Part shown: positions 1 through 9,028 of the stretch, piece after piece
How positions within the stretch are numbered: position 1 is the stretch's first letter
Layout: each line of letters starts with the position of its first letter
Source: Gammaproteobacteria bacterium
GTDB taxonomy: Bacteria > Pseudomonadota > Gammaproteobacteria > Xanthomonadales > Marinicellaceae
Assembly (NCBI GenBank): GCA_041395445.1
Contig: JAWLAO010000001.1
Span: 372,001 to 436,000, forward strand
DNA: 64,000 bases
Direction: 5' to 3'
Translations under genes and position numbers: made by a program
Notes under the pieces: model-generated
The model's database searches: none
The model's input: only the letters and a program-made list of their open reading frames with translations
What the model was told of the DNA's origin: nothing

Positions 1-1
1 G

Positions 2-1840
2 GATAACGCCATCGTCATGGTTGAAAACATCCAATATCATATCGACAAAGGCATGCGTAAATCTGAGGCATCAATCACCGCTGTCAAACAATTATCATTT
101 TCATTGTTTTCTGCTACCGGTACGACTTTAGCGGCTTTTATTCCAATGCTGATGTCGAAAGGCAATACGGGCGATTTTACTCACGCAATTCCGGTAGTCA
201 TTATGCTATCTATTGCTATCAGCTATGTCTATTCTATCTTTGTCACACCGGCATTCAGCCACTTGTTTTTGAAACCAATTGATACATACAAGGATTCAAA
301 AATAATGACTATGGGAGAGAAGTTTGGCAAACTCGCGACTCAATCACCAAAGAATATTCTTCTCATGGCATTTGTCTTTGTGATTTTATCGATGTCTTTA
401 TTTACACTGGTTAAAAAAGATTTTTTCCCTAGTACAGACCGCAATCAGGTAATTATTGATCTCACTTTTTCGGAAGGAACCAACCTGCGTTACAACTCAG
501 CAATAGCCAAAGAAATATCGCTAAAAGTGTTAAAACAACCGAATGTCACTCATGCGTATTCGTTTAGTGGCAATTCAGGACCGAATTTTTATTACAACTT
601 AATTGAAAAACCACAGTCTCCGAATATCAGCCGAATTGATGTCGAACTCACATCATCAGAACACAATGATGCTTTTATCGAATGGGTCAATACTGAAATT
701 AAGCCCAAATATAAAAATGTCGAAATTATTGCTAATAAACTCGGGCAAGGACCACCTGTAGCAGCACCTATTGAAATCAAAATATTTTCACAGGATCGTG
801 AAAAACTCAGCCAGGCCATTCATGACATTCAACAAATTGTGACTGAAACTGATGGAACTAGAGATGTAAGAAACAATCTGGGAATTGGATTGCCAAGCTA
901 TCAAATTTCATTCAAAGATGAAATTCTCAACAAATACAATGTCACCCGAGAAGACATTGCAAAATCCATTGGATTAGCGAGTGGAGGGCTGATTATCGGT
1001 CAGTATCGAAAAGCTAAAGACCCGATAAATATCGTGGTTCGCAATGAAAATGGCATCAATTATCCTTTGCAACAATTTGAAAACATCACTTTGCATGTTG
1101 CAGATAAAAGCATTCCAATCAAACAACTTGCGGATATTAGTTTGCAATGGTTACCGGCTTCCATTCATCATTATGATTTACAACGGACGGCTTCTGTGTT
1201 TTCAGAAACACAGTCTGATACCACATACAGTAAAATTCTAGAAACATTAAGACCGAAACTTGAAGAAATGCAACTTCCACAAGGAGTAAAAATAAAAGTC
1301 GCAGGCACCTCACAAGAATCAGAAAAAGCCAATAAATCTCTCGGAGGTGCATTGCCTATTGGAATTATTTTGTTGTTGGTATTCTTGCTGATTGAATTTA
1401 ATTCATTTACTAAAGTTGGAATTATATTGATTACCATTCCTTTGGCATTTGCCGGAGTTCCAATTGGGTTATTGCTGACCAATACCACGTTCGGTTTTAC
1501 TGCAATACTTGGCACATTGGCATTAGTTGGAATTGTTGTCAACAATGCCATTGTTTTGCTTGATCTAATTCAAAAAAATCTAAATGATAATTTTGATTTT
1601 GACAAAGCGATTATTGAAGCGGTCAAGAGAAGAGCCCGTCCAATTCTTTTAACCACAATCACCACAGTTGCAGGACTATTTCCATTGGTCATGACTAAGA
1701 GTACATTGTGGCCACCGCTGGCATGGACTATTATTTCAGGTTTAATCGTTTCAACCTTTTTATCTCTGATAATTGTTCCCGCGTTATACAAAATTTTACT
1801 CAAAAACAAGGAATGTAAACTTTGTGAACCCGACCAATGA
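2..1840 (+). CDS. RND-family efflux transporter permease, C-terminal part (5' end outside window)
   Basis: Inner-membrane proton-driven resistance-nodulation-division pump subunit (AcrB/MexB-like HAE1 superfamily). The reading frame is open from the first bases and starts inside the conserved DNAIVMVENI motif of transmembrane helix 4, so the N-terminal half lies upstream. Visible parts are the end of the first membrane half, the second periplasmic porter region (about residues 130-430 of the visible part), and the closing membrane bundle with VGIVVNNAIVLLD and RRARPILLTTITTVAGLFPL, both hallmarks of the family. The protein ends normally. Substrate cannot be told from sequence; the membrane-fusion partner would lie upstream. 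Family assignment is firm, subfamily is not. Confidence 0.93.
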   Translation, partial: DNAIVMVENIQYHIDKGMRKSEASITAVKQLSFSLFSATGTTLAAFIPMLMSKGNTGDFTHAIPVVIMLSIAISYVYSIFVTPAFSHLFLKPIDTYKDSKIMTMGEKFGKLATQSPKNILLMAFVFVILSMSLFTLVKKDFFPSTDRNQVIIDLTFSEGTNLRYNSAIAKEISLKVLKQPNVTHAYSFSGNSGPNFYYNLIEKPQSPNISRIDVELTSSEHNDAFIEWVNTEIKPKYKNVEIIANKLGQGPPVAAPIEIKIFSQDREKLSQAIHDIQQIVTETDGTRDVRNNLGIGLPSYQISFKDEILNKYNVTREDIAKSIGLASGGLIIGQYRKAKDPINIVVRNENGINYPLQQFENITLHVADKSIPIKQLADISLQWLPASIHHYDLQRTASVFSETQSDTTYSKILETLRPKLEEMQLPQGVKIKVAGTSQESEKANKSLGGALPIGIILLLVFLLIEFNSFTKVGIILITIPLAFAGVPIGLLLTNTTFGFTAILGTLALVGIVVNNAIVLLDLIQKNLNDNFDFDKAIIEAVKRRARPILLTTITTVAGLFPLVMTKSTLWPPLAWTIISGLIVSTFLSLIIVPALYKILLKNKECKLCEPDQ

Positions 1841-1930
1841 AAACATGATGACAGTCACATTTTTGTATCTGACAGGATAATAAAATAAGCACATGGTTAG
1901 CTAATATTATGTATTTTGAGGTCAATAATC

Positions 1931-2134
1931 GTGAACAACGCACTCTCCCAAGCACAAAAAATTCATAGTAGAAAAATCATAGATGCTGATAAAAACGCCT
2001 TGATTAAAGAGTATCAAAAGCGTTTAGTGGAACTCAGTTTTGCCAGAAAAAATAAGGACGATGTTTCTGAAGAATACGACCAAATCGTTAAGAAAATCCA
2101 AATTCTCCGACATGGCGTTGATGAGATTCATTAA
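1931..2134 (+). CDS. Small hypothetical coiled-coil protein
   Basis: A 67-codon ORF with GTG start at 1931, chosen because GAGG at 1918-1921 lies nine bases upstream. A TTG at 1916 would add five residues but overlaps that ribosome site. The product is highly charged and helical (KEYQKRLVELSFARKNKDD), likely a short soluble coiled coil, with no signal peptide or membrane segment. It sits between the efflux pump and alkB on the same strand. I do not recognise a family. Small size leaves some chance that it is not expressed. Confidence 0.5.
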   Translation: MNNALSQAQKIHSRKIIDADKNALIKEYQKRLVELSFARKNKDDVSEEYDQIVKKIQILRHGVDEIH

Positions 2135-2182
2135 ATTCTAACAATTGTTTCATTGGGTTTGTCCATGCTAGAATAAATCCAA

Positions 2183-3274
2183 ATGCAAACATATAAAGAC
2201 AAAAAAAAGTATTTATGGGTCTTATCAGCTCTGCTTCCGCTGGTTTCAATCACGGGAGTTATCGCCTTTCAAATCACTTCTAATGCTTTATCGCTATTCA
2301 TTCCACTGATTTTTATATACGTCTTTATCCCGCTTCTGGATCTGATATTTGCTGAAGACAAATCCAACCCACCCGAATCCGAAGTTCCGAATCTGGAAAA
2401 AGACTCGTATTATTCATACGTTTGTTATTTATTGTTACCGGTGCACATATTCATTTTTTTGTACCTGATTCACTTCATTGTCACCACAGATTTGAGTGTA
2501 TGGATGTATATTTGCCTGATTCTCACTATGGGAATCTTTGGTGGTTTGGCAGTAAATCTAGGTCATGAACTCGGTCATAAAACCAAATCTTTGGATAAAA
2601 ATCTGGCTAAATTTGCATTAGCATTTTCAGGCTATGGGCATTTTAATATTGAACATAATATCGGACATCATAGAGACGTTGCTACACCTGAAGATTCAGC
2701 CAGTTCGCGTTTTGGAGAAAGCATTTATAAGTTTGCTCTGAGAGAAATCCCCGGAGGTTTAATCCGGGCATTCAAGATTGAAAAGCGTCGCTTATACCGA
2801 AAAGGATTATCATTCTGGTCCATTAACAACCAAATCCTACATTCGTATTTCATGACTCTGATTATTTATACCTCTGTCACAATATGGTTGGGATGGGAAG
2901 CCTTGTTGGTTTTAGTTTTACACATTCCAATTGTATGGTGGCAGTTGACAAGTGCGAATTACGTCGAGCATTATGGTTTGTTACGACAAAGGCTGGACAA
3001 CGGGAACTATGAAAGATGCAAGCCTCATCATTCATGGAACTCCAATCATCTGGCATCTAATCTGGTGCTTTATCATTTACAAAGACACTCCGATCATCAC
3101 GCCAATCCTGCCAGACATTTCCAAAGCCTGCGACACTTCGATGATGCTCCTCAACTTCCAAATGGTTATATGGGACTGTTTGTCATCGCATACTTCCCTC
3201 CTTTATGGAGGAAAGTTATGGATCACAGAGTTTTAAAACTTGCCGATAATAATTTTGATTTAATCAATCAATAA
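2183..3274 (+). CDS. alkB: Alkane 1-monooxygenase (AlkB-type membrane di-iron hydroxylase)
   Basis: Inner-membrane non-haem di-iron enzyme that hydroxylates terminal carbons of medium-chain alkanes, with electrons from rubredoxin. The 363-residue protein has the histidine boxes of the family in order: HELGHK near residue 128, HNIGHHRDVATPEDSASSRFG near 160, and LQRHSDHHANP near 305, plus NYVEHYGLLR near 258. Several hydrophobic stretches at residues 10-65, 80-125 and 215-260 match the expected membrane helices. ATG at 2183 is the first start; no clear Shine-Dalgarno is seen. No rubredoxin gene lies alongside. Its stop overlaps the convergent hsdR stop by a few bases, which marks the island boundary. 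A xylene monooxygenase-like activity is a less likely alternative. Confidence 0.92.
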   Translation: MQTYKDKKKYLWVLSALLPLVSITGVIAFQITSNALSLFIPLIFIYVFIPLLDLIFAEDKSNPPESEVPNLEKDSYYSYVCYLLLPVHIFIFLYLIHFIVTTDLSVWMYICLILTMGIFGGLAVNLGHELGHKTKSLDKNLAKFALAFSGYGHFNIEHNIGHHRDVATPEDSASSRFGESIYKFALREIPGGLIRAFKIEKRRLYRKGLSFWSINNQILHSYFMTLIIYTSVTIWLGWEALLVLVLHIPIVWWQLTSANYVEHYGLLRQRLDNGNYERCKPHHSWNSNHLASNLVLYHLQRHSDHHANPARHFQSLRHFDDAPQLPNGYMGLFVIAYFPPLWRKVMDHRVLKLADNNFDLINQ

Positions 3275-6200
3275 TCATTTAATTCCTTCGCAATTATTTC
3301 CGCTTGTTTCAATACCGTTTCTGTTGCCAGTTTTTGCATATCTGGTGGATAACCGAATTGTCTCAATGTCCGCTTGATGATTACTTTCAATTTTGCTCTA
3401 ACACTTTCCTTAATTGTCCAGTCGATAGATGCATTTTGCTTTACACGTTCAGTCAATATCACCGCCAGTTCTCTCAGCTTGTCTTGCTGCATGAGTTGTT
3501 TGGCTGAATCGTTGTTCGCCACTGCGGTGTAGAAAGCATATTCAAAGTCAGACAATCCAAGTTTTTTGGCTTCACTGTCCATGTTCACGATTTCCTTACT
3601 CAACTTGATGAGTTCTTCCATCACTTCGGCAGCCGTCAAAATCTTGTTGAGGTATTTCTTGATGGAATTCTCCAACATTTCTTTGAGTGACTTACTCTTG
3701 ACCAAGTTCTTTTTGGAACGTGCTTTTATCTCGTCATTGAGTAATTTTTTCAAAACTTCTAAAGCCACATTTTTGTGCTCCATTCCTTTGAGTTCCATCA
3801 GGAAGTCTTCTGAAAGAATGGAAATGTCTGGTTTCTTGATTCCTGCGGCATCAAAAACGTCAATTACTTGTTCAGAAACCAAAGCTTGGTCTATGACCTG
3901 ACGAATTGTTGTTTCAATTTCTTCATCGGTTCTACCTGAACCGGTACCATCAAACTTAGCTAAGCGTGCTTTTACGGCTTGAAAAAATGAAACTTCATCT
4001 TTCACGTCCATGGCCTGCTCATGCGGAACGGCAATCGCAAAGGCTTTGGATAGGGCAGTTACTTCATTGATGTATCGTTTCTTGCCATCTTCCAGTCCGA
4101 GAATATGTTCTTCGGCTGCCAGAATCATAGATAGTTTTTGACCCGTTTCGGCTTGGAAATAGTCTTCATAAGGAAATCCGCTGTACATCTGAGAAACCAC
4201 TTCCAGTTTTTCGAGCATCAATTCAACTGCTTGGGCTTGGGCAATGGTTGGGTCGCCTTTTCCACCTGCATCTGAATAGAACGAAAGTGCTTTTTTCAAA
4301 TCCGAAGCAATGCCCAAATAATCGACGACTAAACCACCTGGCTTGTCTTTGTACACTCGATTTACCCTTGCAATAGCTTGCATCAGGTTATGACCTTTCA
4401 TCGGTTTGTCGATGTAAAGCGTATGCATGCTTGGTGCATCAAAACCTGTAAGCCACATATCCCGAACAATCACAAGTTTCAGTTCATCATCCGGGTCTTT
4501 CATTCGGTCGGCAAGCGTTCTTCTTTGTTGCTTGGTGGTGTGGTGTTTGGCGATTTTCGGGCCATCCGAAGAGGACGAAGTCATCACGACTTTAATCACG
4601 CCTTTGTCTAAATCATCTGAATGCCACTCGGGTTTTAGCTTGATGATTTCCTCATACAAGTCAGCGGCAATCCTTCTGGACATGGCGACAATCATTCCTT
4701 TGCCTTCAAAAACTTCTTGGCGTTGGTCAAAATGCTGAATGATGTCATTGGCTACATTCTTGATTCTGTTTTCACTGCCGATTAAGGCTTCCAACTGAGT
4801 CCATTTGGCTTTGGCTTTTTGAGTTTCAGTGAGTTCTTCGCCGTCCAACTCATCATCCAGTTCCTCAACCAGCTTTTTGCCTTCTTCACTCAGGTTCACT
4901 TTCGCCAATCGGCTTTCGTAATAAATGCGAACCGTTGCTCCGTCTTCTACTGCTTGAGCAATGTCATAAACATCAATGTAGTTTCCGAAAACGGCAGGGG
5001 TGTTTACATCCGTGCTTTCAATGGGTGTTCCTGTAAAACCAATGTAGGTGGCATTGGGCAAGGCATCACGCATGTACTTGGCAAATCCATACACCGTTTT
5101 CTTACCAATCACATTTCCATGCTCATCCTTTTCATCAACTGTTTTGGCTTTGAAACCGTATTGCGTTCGGTGGGCTTCATCGGCAATCACCACAATGTTT
5201 TCTCGTTCCGAAAGCGTTTCATACACATTGCCTTCTTCGGGTGAGAATTTTTGAATGGTGGTAAAAATCACACCTCCTGAAGCAACTTTTAGTTTTTCCT
5301 TTAAGTCGTTTCGGTTTTCTATCTGCTTCGGTTCTTGTCGTAATAGCTGTGTGGAAGAAGCAAAGGTGTCAAAGAGTTGGTCGTCCAAATCGTTTCTGTC
5401 GGTAATGACAACAACGGTGGGGTTGTCCAAGGCCAACACAATTTTACCAGTGAAGAACACCATGGAAAGCGATTTACCGCTTCCTTGGGTATGCCAAACC
5501 ACACCGCCTTTACGGTCACCTTTCGGTTGAGACTTCACACCTGCCACACCATAACTTTCAGGCGATTCCTGCACAAAATTCCCCTCCTCTGGAGGGGTGC
5601 CTGAAAGGCGGGGTGGTTCTTCTACTTGTAATGCAGGATGTCTATCAAGCATCTCCATCACCTCATCCATCCGTTTCATAACATCATTTACGAGAATGTG
5701 TATGACCGTCAATCCGAGTGATTCCAAATAAGCATCTCGCTCCGCATCATATTCCACTTTATCATCATGACTACTGCCATCAATTTCAATGACTACATTA
5801 CAATTGGCACAGTAGAAGTCTACGATATAATTACCGATTATTTTTTGACGGTCAAAGTCATAGCCTTTGAATTGTTGACGTTTAACCTGATTCCAGAACA
5901 GCACCTCGGAAAGGTTTCCAGCCTTTCTCAGTTCTTTGGCGCGTTCTTTCAATTTGGGGTTGTAAGGAAGGCTTAAGTAGTTCTTGGAGTTTCGAGATAT
6001 TTCTTGGACTCTTGGGTTTGGGACCACCCCGGTCTGCGACCACCCCTCCTTGGGAGGGGAATTGACTACACCGTCAGACTGCGTCTTCCACCCCTTCAAA
6101 GAAGGGGAATAACCTGTCGCTCTCATAGCAGATTCCACCGCTCGGTTCACGGCATAGTATTGATGATAAGCGGCTAATTTTTTGACTGTTGAAATGGTGG

Positions 6201-6999
6201 TTACGCCAGTTTTCGCATCTTCCTTTTTCGATTTTTCAAACACAATAAAATGCCGAATCAAATCCAGCAAGGTTTCTTTGTTGAGCATGCCATTGATGAG
6301 CGTTTCCATTTGGCTCACCAAGTGTGATGCTTCTTCTTTGCCGTCTGCCGATTTCCAGGCCATAAAACGGCTCATGCCCGAAGAGAGTGTTCCTGCTCTG
6401 GCTTCTAATCCGTCTGAGATAATCGTAAATGCATTATAAGTAAACAGACTTGGAATGACTGCTTTGTAGGTTTCTATCTGACGGAAAGCCGATTTGATGG
6501 TAGCGTTTTCATCGGCTGCATTTTTGAGTTCGATGACCACCAAAGGAATACCGTTGACAAACAGAATCACATCAGGACGTTTGTTTACGCCATCTTCTAC
6601 TACCGTAAACTGGTTGGCTACAATAAAATCGTTGTTTTCGGGTGTATTGAAGTCGATTAACCACACCAAATCACCTCTTTGCTGTCCGTCTTTCTGATAG
6701 CTGACTTTGATGCCTTCGGTCAATAGGCGATGAAAGCTTTCATTGTTGGTTAATAACTCTGGCGAATGGATACGCTGAATCTCTTTGATAGCTTCTTCCT
6801 GTACAGCGGGTGGTACGGTGGGGTTGATTCTTCGCACTGCTTCTGCCATGCGATGAGTGAGCAGGATTTCTTCGTATGAACTCCGCTCGGGATTTTCGCC
6901 ATCATGGGCAATGCTTGGGGCATAGATGTATTCATAGCCCAAATGCTCCAACAATTTAATGGCAAAATCTTCTATGGTATTTTCGGTTATTCTTGTCAT
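3268..6999 (-). CDS. hsdR: Type I restriction endonuclease subunit R with an in-frame DUF559 insertion
   Basis: DNA-translocating and cleaving subunit of a type I restriction complex. The N-terminal PD-(D/E)xK nuclease is visible (RPDVILF then VVIELKN near residues 150-165). The superfamily 2 motor follows, with Walker A HTQGSGKS near 500, DEAH in VVIADEAHRTQYG, and later helicase motifs (FTGTP, VVMTSSSSDG, DMWLTGFDAP). The C-terminus is the usual helical domain. At 1243 residues it is longer than usual for this class, because about 180-195 residues are inserted between RATG (near 294) and the Walker A lead-in GDRKGGVVWHTQG. The insert is a DUF559 nuclease with palindrome-encoded flanks. The frame stays open. 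The start overlaps the GxxExxY stop by four bases. Whether it is active is doubtful, since hsdM and hsdS beside it are broken. Confidence 0.92.
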   Translation of the reverse strand: MTRITENTIEDFAIKLLEHLGYEYIYAPSIAHDGENPERSSYEEILLTHRMAEAVRRINPTVPPAVQEEAIKEIQRIHSPELLTNNESFHRLLTEGIKVSYQKDGQQRGDLVWLIDFNTPENNDFIVANQFTVVEDGVNKRPDVILFVNGIPLVVIELKNAADENATIKSAFRQIETYKAVIPSLFTYNAFTIISDGLEARAGTLSSGMSRFMAWKSADGKEEASHLVSQMETLINGMLNKETLLDLIRHFIVFEKSKKEDAKTGVTTISTVKKLAAYHQYYAVNRAVESAMRATGYSPSLKGWKTQSDGVVNSPPKEGWSQTGVVPNPRVQEISRNSKNYLSLPYNPKLKERAKELRKAGNLSEVLFWNQVKRQQFKGYDFDRQKIIGNYIVDFYCANCNVVIEIDGSSHDDKVEYDAERDAYLESLGLTVIHILVNDVMKRMDEVMEMLDRHPALQVEEPPRLSGTPPEEGNFVQESPESYGVAGVKSQPKGDRKGGVVWHTQGSGKSLSMVFFTGKIVLALDNPTVVVITDRNDLDDQLFDTFASSTQLLRQEPKQIENRNDLKEKLKVASGGVIFTTIQKFSPEEGNVYETLSERENIVVIADEAHRTQYGFKAKTVDEKDEHGNVIGKKTVYGFAKYMRDALPNATYIGFTGTPIESTDVNTPAVFGNYIDVYDIAQAVEDGATVRIYYESRLAKVNLSEEGKKLVEELDDELDGEELTETQKAKAKWTQLEALIGSENRIKNVANDIIQHFDQRQEVFEGKGMIVAMSRRIAADLYEEIIKLKPEWHSDDLDKGVIKVVMTSSSSDGPKIAKHHTTKQQRRTLADRMKDPDDELKLVIVRDMWLTGFDAPSMHTLYIDKPMKGHNLMQAIARVNRVYKDKPGGLVVDYLGIASDLKKALSFYSDAGGKGDPTIAQAQAVELMLEKLEVVSQMYSGFPYEDYFQAETGQKLSMILAAEEHILGLEDGKKRYINEVTALSKAFAIAVPHEQAMDVKDEVSFFQAVKARLAKFDGTGSGRTDEEIETTIRQVIDQALVSEQVIDVFDAAGIKKPDISILSEDFLMELKGMEHKNVALEVLKKLLNDEIKARSKKNLVKSKSLKEMLENSIKKYLNKILTAAEVMEELIKLSKEIVNMDSEAKKLGLSDFEYAFYTAVANNDSAKQLMQQDKLRELAVILTERVKQNASIDWTIKESVRAKLKVIIKRTLRQFGYPPDMQKLATETVLKQAEIIAKELNDY
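5577..5617 (-). repeat. Palindromic mini-repeat, left end of the DUF559 cassette
   Basis: On the minus strand it reads ACCACCCC, a small GCC/GGC hairpin, then CCCCTCC-AGA-GGAGGGG followed by AATTT. It encodes PPRLSGTPPEEGNF in the hsdR frame. It is in opposite orientation to the copies at 6023, 8817 and 8991. Confidence 0.75.
6023..6063 (+). repeat. Palindromic mini-repeat, right end of the DUF559 cassette
   Basis: Plus strand reads ACCACCCC, a diverged middle, then CCCCTCC-TTG-GGAGGGG followed by AATT. In hsdR it encodes NSPPKEGW and the residues after it. A related shorter hairpin, CCCCTTC-AAA-GAAGGGG, lies 25 bases further at 6091-6107 and encodes YSPSLKGW. Confidence 0.72.
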
Positions 7000-7436
7000 T
7001 TGTCTGAACTATGATTTTTTTTGATTTTGGGATTGCCTTGATTTTGCTGTTTGAATGATTTATTGCTTAGCCTTTTAAACTGTAGCGACTTAGCACCAAA
7101 ATTGATGAGCAAACCCACCTCTAAATCATAGGCTTCAAGATAATTAATGGCTTGTGCTAAGTGTACATCTTCTAATTGTATGATGGCTTTTAGCTCTACA
7201 GATACTATTCCTTCCACCAAAAAATCAACACGCCTAGTACCTATTTGCTGCTCTTTATAAAATACAGGCATTTCATACTCACGGCTAAAAGAGATGCCTT
7301 GAAACGCCATTTCAATCTCCAATGCCCGTTGATAAATAACCTCTTGAAATCCATTACCCAATTGCCGATGCACTTCCATTGCAGAGCCAATGATTTTGCT
7401 GGTCAGGTCTGAATATTTGTATTGCTCCTTAATCAT
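6996..7436 (-). CDS. GxxExxY-family protein, putative PD-(D/E)xK nuclease
   Basis: A 146-residue protein with the signature GNGFQEVIY (G-x-x-E-x-x-Y) near residue 28 and a nuclease-like core RRVDFLVEGIVSVELKAI near 68-85, where D and E-x-K are the expected metal-binding residues. This family is small, poorly characterised and often found near restriction or repeat-rich loci. It lies between the hsdS remnant and hsdR, overlapping the hsdR start by four bases, so translation of the two is probably coupled. It is intact while its upstream neighbours are broken. Function is unknown: it may be an accessory nuclease or a passenger. Confidence 0.8.
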   Translation of the reverse strand: MIKEQYKYSDLTSKIIGSAMEVHRQLGNGFQEVIYQRALEIEMAFQGISFSREYEMPVFYKEQQIGTRRVDFLVEGIVSVELKAIIQLEDVHLAQAINYLEAYDLEVGLLINFGAKSLQFKRLSNKSFKQQNQGNPKIKKNHSSDK

Positions 7437-7460
7437 AGCGAATCATTTAATCATAAAAAT

Positions 7461-8594
7461 CATAGTTCAGACACTTTAACCTCACCACTCATCAACTTCG
7501 GCAGCAGCGTATCTCTCATTTTGGTATGCGGATTTGGGTTTGCTTGGTTTATTTTTTTAAATATGTCTTAAGAGCTTTCTTTCGTTGCAATTCATTGGCG
7601 TATAAGTATTTCACTTTTATTGATGCTGTTGACAAATTAACTTGAACTCCACTGTTGGCTTTGCTCTGTAATTCAGCAATAAAATCGGGTCTTTAAGTTG
7701 CACATAAACAGATACTATTTAGTTGTCTCTTTTTTAAATAGATTGCCACACGTTGATTAAGAACGTATCTGTCACTCTCTCATCAATCATGGTGGCACCT
7801 ATATGACAACATTATCTTTCATGTCAGTCATTCCATAATGTCCCCTTTATCTAAAATATACCTTCAAGTCGTTCTTCTGGGATAATCTCTTTGGGCAGTC
7901 CGCAATCTCCACCTCTTTCGATAAGGTCCCATTTTTAATACTTCTAAATGCTCAGTGAATAATCATGATTTGCTACTGAACAAAGCCATTTTTCACTTCT
8001 GCAATTCTTGTAACGCCTTTCTTCCAATCTCATCCGCTTCTCCACAAACCACTGCCGAAACAGCGTCTCTGCCATTTGCTCCAGGGTTTGGTTTTGGCGG
8101 TGCAGCAGGTCTATTTTGTCGTCTAAGCTGGAAAGGACTTCGTTATTGCGTTTTGTTCTAAACTGGGTAATAAGTCAATTAATCCTAACTGTTTTGCATT
8201 GTTCCAGGCTGTCTGAACCTCCAGCAATCATCTACATAATCGCTCCAACTAGAACGAGTAAAGATCTGGCCGATAAAAAATGGGTTGGCTATTGTTTTAT
8301 CATCTATAACGAATTAATAATGCATACACCACTTTCTTCGGGTTTTCTTTGATTGCATAATTTGCTCCAGTTGTCCAGTTCTGCAATTACTATGTCGCCT
8401 TGGAATAATTGGTATTTCTTGAAATTGTCTTCTCGTGATTGGACAATATGGAACCGAATCCCAGTTTAATCTGCCAGGTGATATCAGTGATACGTAAGAA
8501 CTTTGGTGACCTTTGCCAGTTTAACACTTTCTGTATAGCCATAGGAAATATCAGTGCATAGTTCAGCCAATGTTGTTTCCTTCCACTCACTCAT
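7461..8594 (-). pseudogene. hsdS: Decayed type I restriction specificity subunit
   Basis: The minus strand starts at 8594 with MSEWKETTLAELCTDISYGY, a typical HsdS N-terminus, six bases after the hsdM stop. Pieces in changing frames follow: LRITDI, GDIVIA, RTG, TGANYAIKENPKKVVYALLIRY, SSWSDYVDDCW, then EVLSSLDDKIDLLHRQNQTL plus EQMAETLFRQWFVEK (the conserved coiled coil), and finally MRDTLLPKLMSGEVKVSEL before the stop at 7461. No single frame covers more than a fraction, so at least six indels have accumulated. The first target-recognition domain and central conserved region can be traced; the second half is faint. No functional specificity subunit can be made from this copy. Confidence 0.85.
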
Positions 8595-8816
8595 CAATTT
8601 TCACTTTTTGAAGGTTAGCGGCAATGTGTCGTTGAGTTCAGCTTCTTCTTTGAGTTGGGCTTCAAACTCGGCTTTCAGGCTGGTAAAGCGTTCGGCAAAG
8701 TCAAAGTCATCTTCTTCCTCCGCAAGACCCACATAACGGCCTGGGGTGAGTACATAGTCCAGTTCGGCCACCCGTTCTTTAGTGGCAGAAGCACAGAAGC
8801 CTTTTATGTCTTCATA

Positions 8817-8857
8817 ACCACCCCGCCCTTCGGGCACCCCTCCATCGGAGGGGAATT
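8817..8857 (+). repeat. Palindromic mini-repeat in hsdM, copy 1
   Basis: ACCACCCC, then hairpin GCCC-TTC-GGGC, then hairpin CCCCTCC-ATC-GGAGGGG. Read on the hsdM strand it encodes FPSDGGVPEGRGGY without a stop. It matches copy 2 almost base for base outside the loop. Confidence 0.8.
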
Positions 8858-8990
8858 TGTTGCGCCAGTTGTGGTAGGTGTTCGCAATGGTTTGGATGTC
8901 TTCTTCAGAAAGCACTTTGGTTCTACGGTTTATCAAGTGTCCTAAGTTGCGGGCATCAATAAAGAGAATTTCGCCTGTTCGGTTTCGTTG

Positions 8991-9028
8991 ACCACCCCGC
9001 CCTTCGGGCACCCCTCCAGTGGAGGGGA
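8991..9028 (+). repeat. Palindromic mini-repeat in hsdM, copy 2
   Basis: Same structure as the copy at 8817: ACCACCCC, GCCC-TTC-GGGC, CCCCTCC-AGT-GGAGGGG. On the hsdM strand it encodes VPSTGGVPEGRGGQ in frame. The two copies lie 135 bases apart in the same orientation. Confidence 0.8.

Larger units (their letters stand above)
5577..6110 (-). mobile_element. DUF559 endonuclease cassette flanked by inverted palindromic repeats, inserted in frame in hsdR
   Basis: The coding part (about 5640-5990) translates to a DUF559 domain: SYNP-type start (LPYNPKLKERAKELRKAGN), then YIVDFYCANCNVVIEIDGSS and a late LTVIHI strand. This is the Vsr-like restriction-endonuclease fold with its acidic catalytic residues present. 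At the left is a hairpin repeat at 5577-5617, and at the right the same repeat in opposite orientation at 6023-6063, with a further partial copy at 6088-6110. Thus a nuclease gene lies between inverted terminal palindromes, like a small composite transposon. From family knowledge, stand-alone DUF559 genes with similar peptides (TPPLEGG type) are common in Bacteroidota. Mobility is my inference. Confidence 0.7.

Noticed and set aside
1171..1551. Antisense frame inside the RND gene
   Set aside because: Shadow of a strongly conserved membrane-protein coding strand.
5640..5990. DUF559 as a separate stand-alone gene
   Set aside because: No stop or ribosome site separates it from hsdR; it is continuous with the hsdR frame on both sides.
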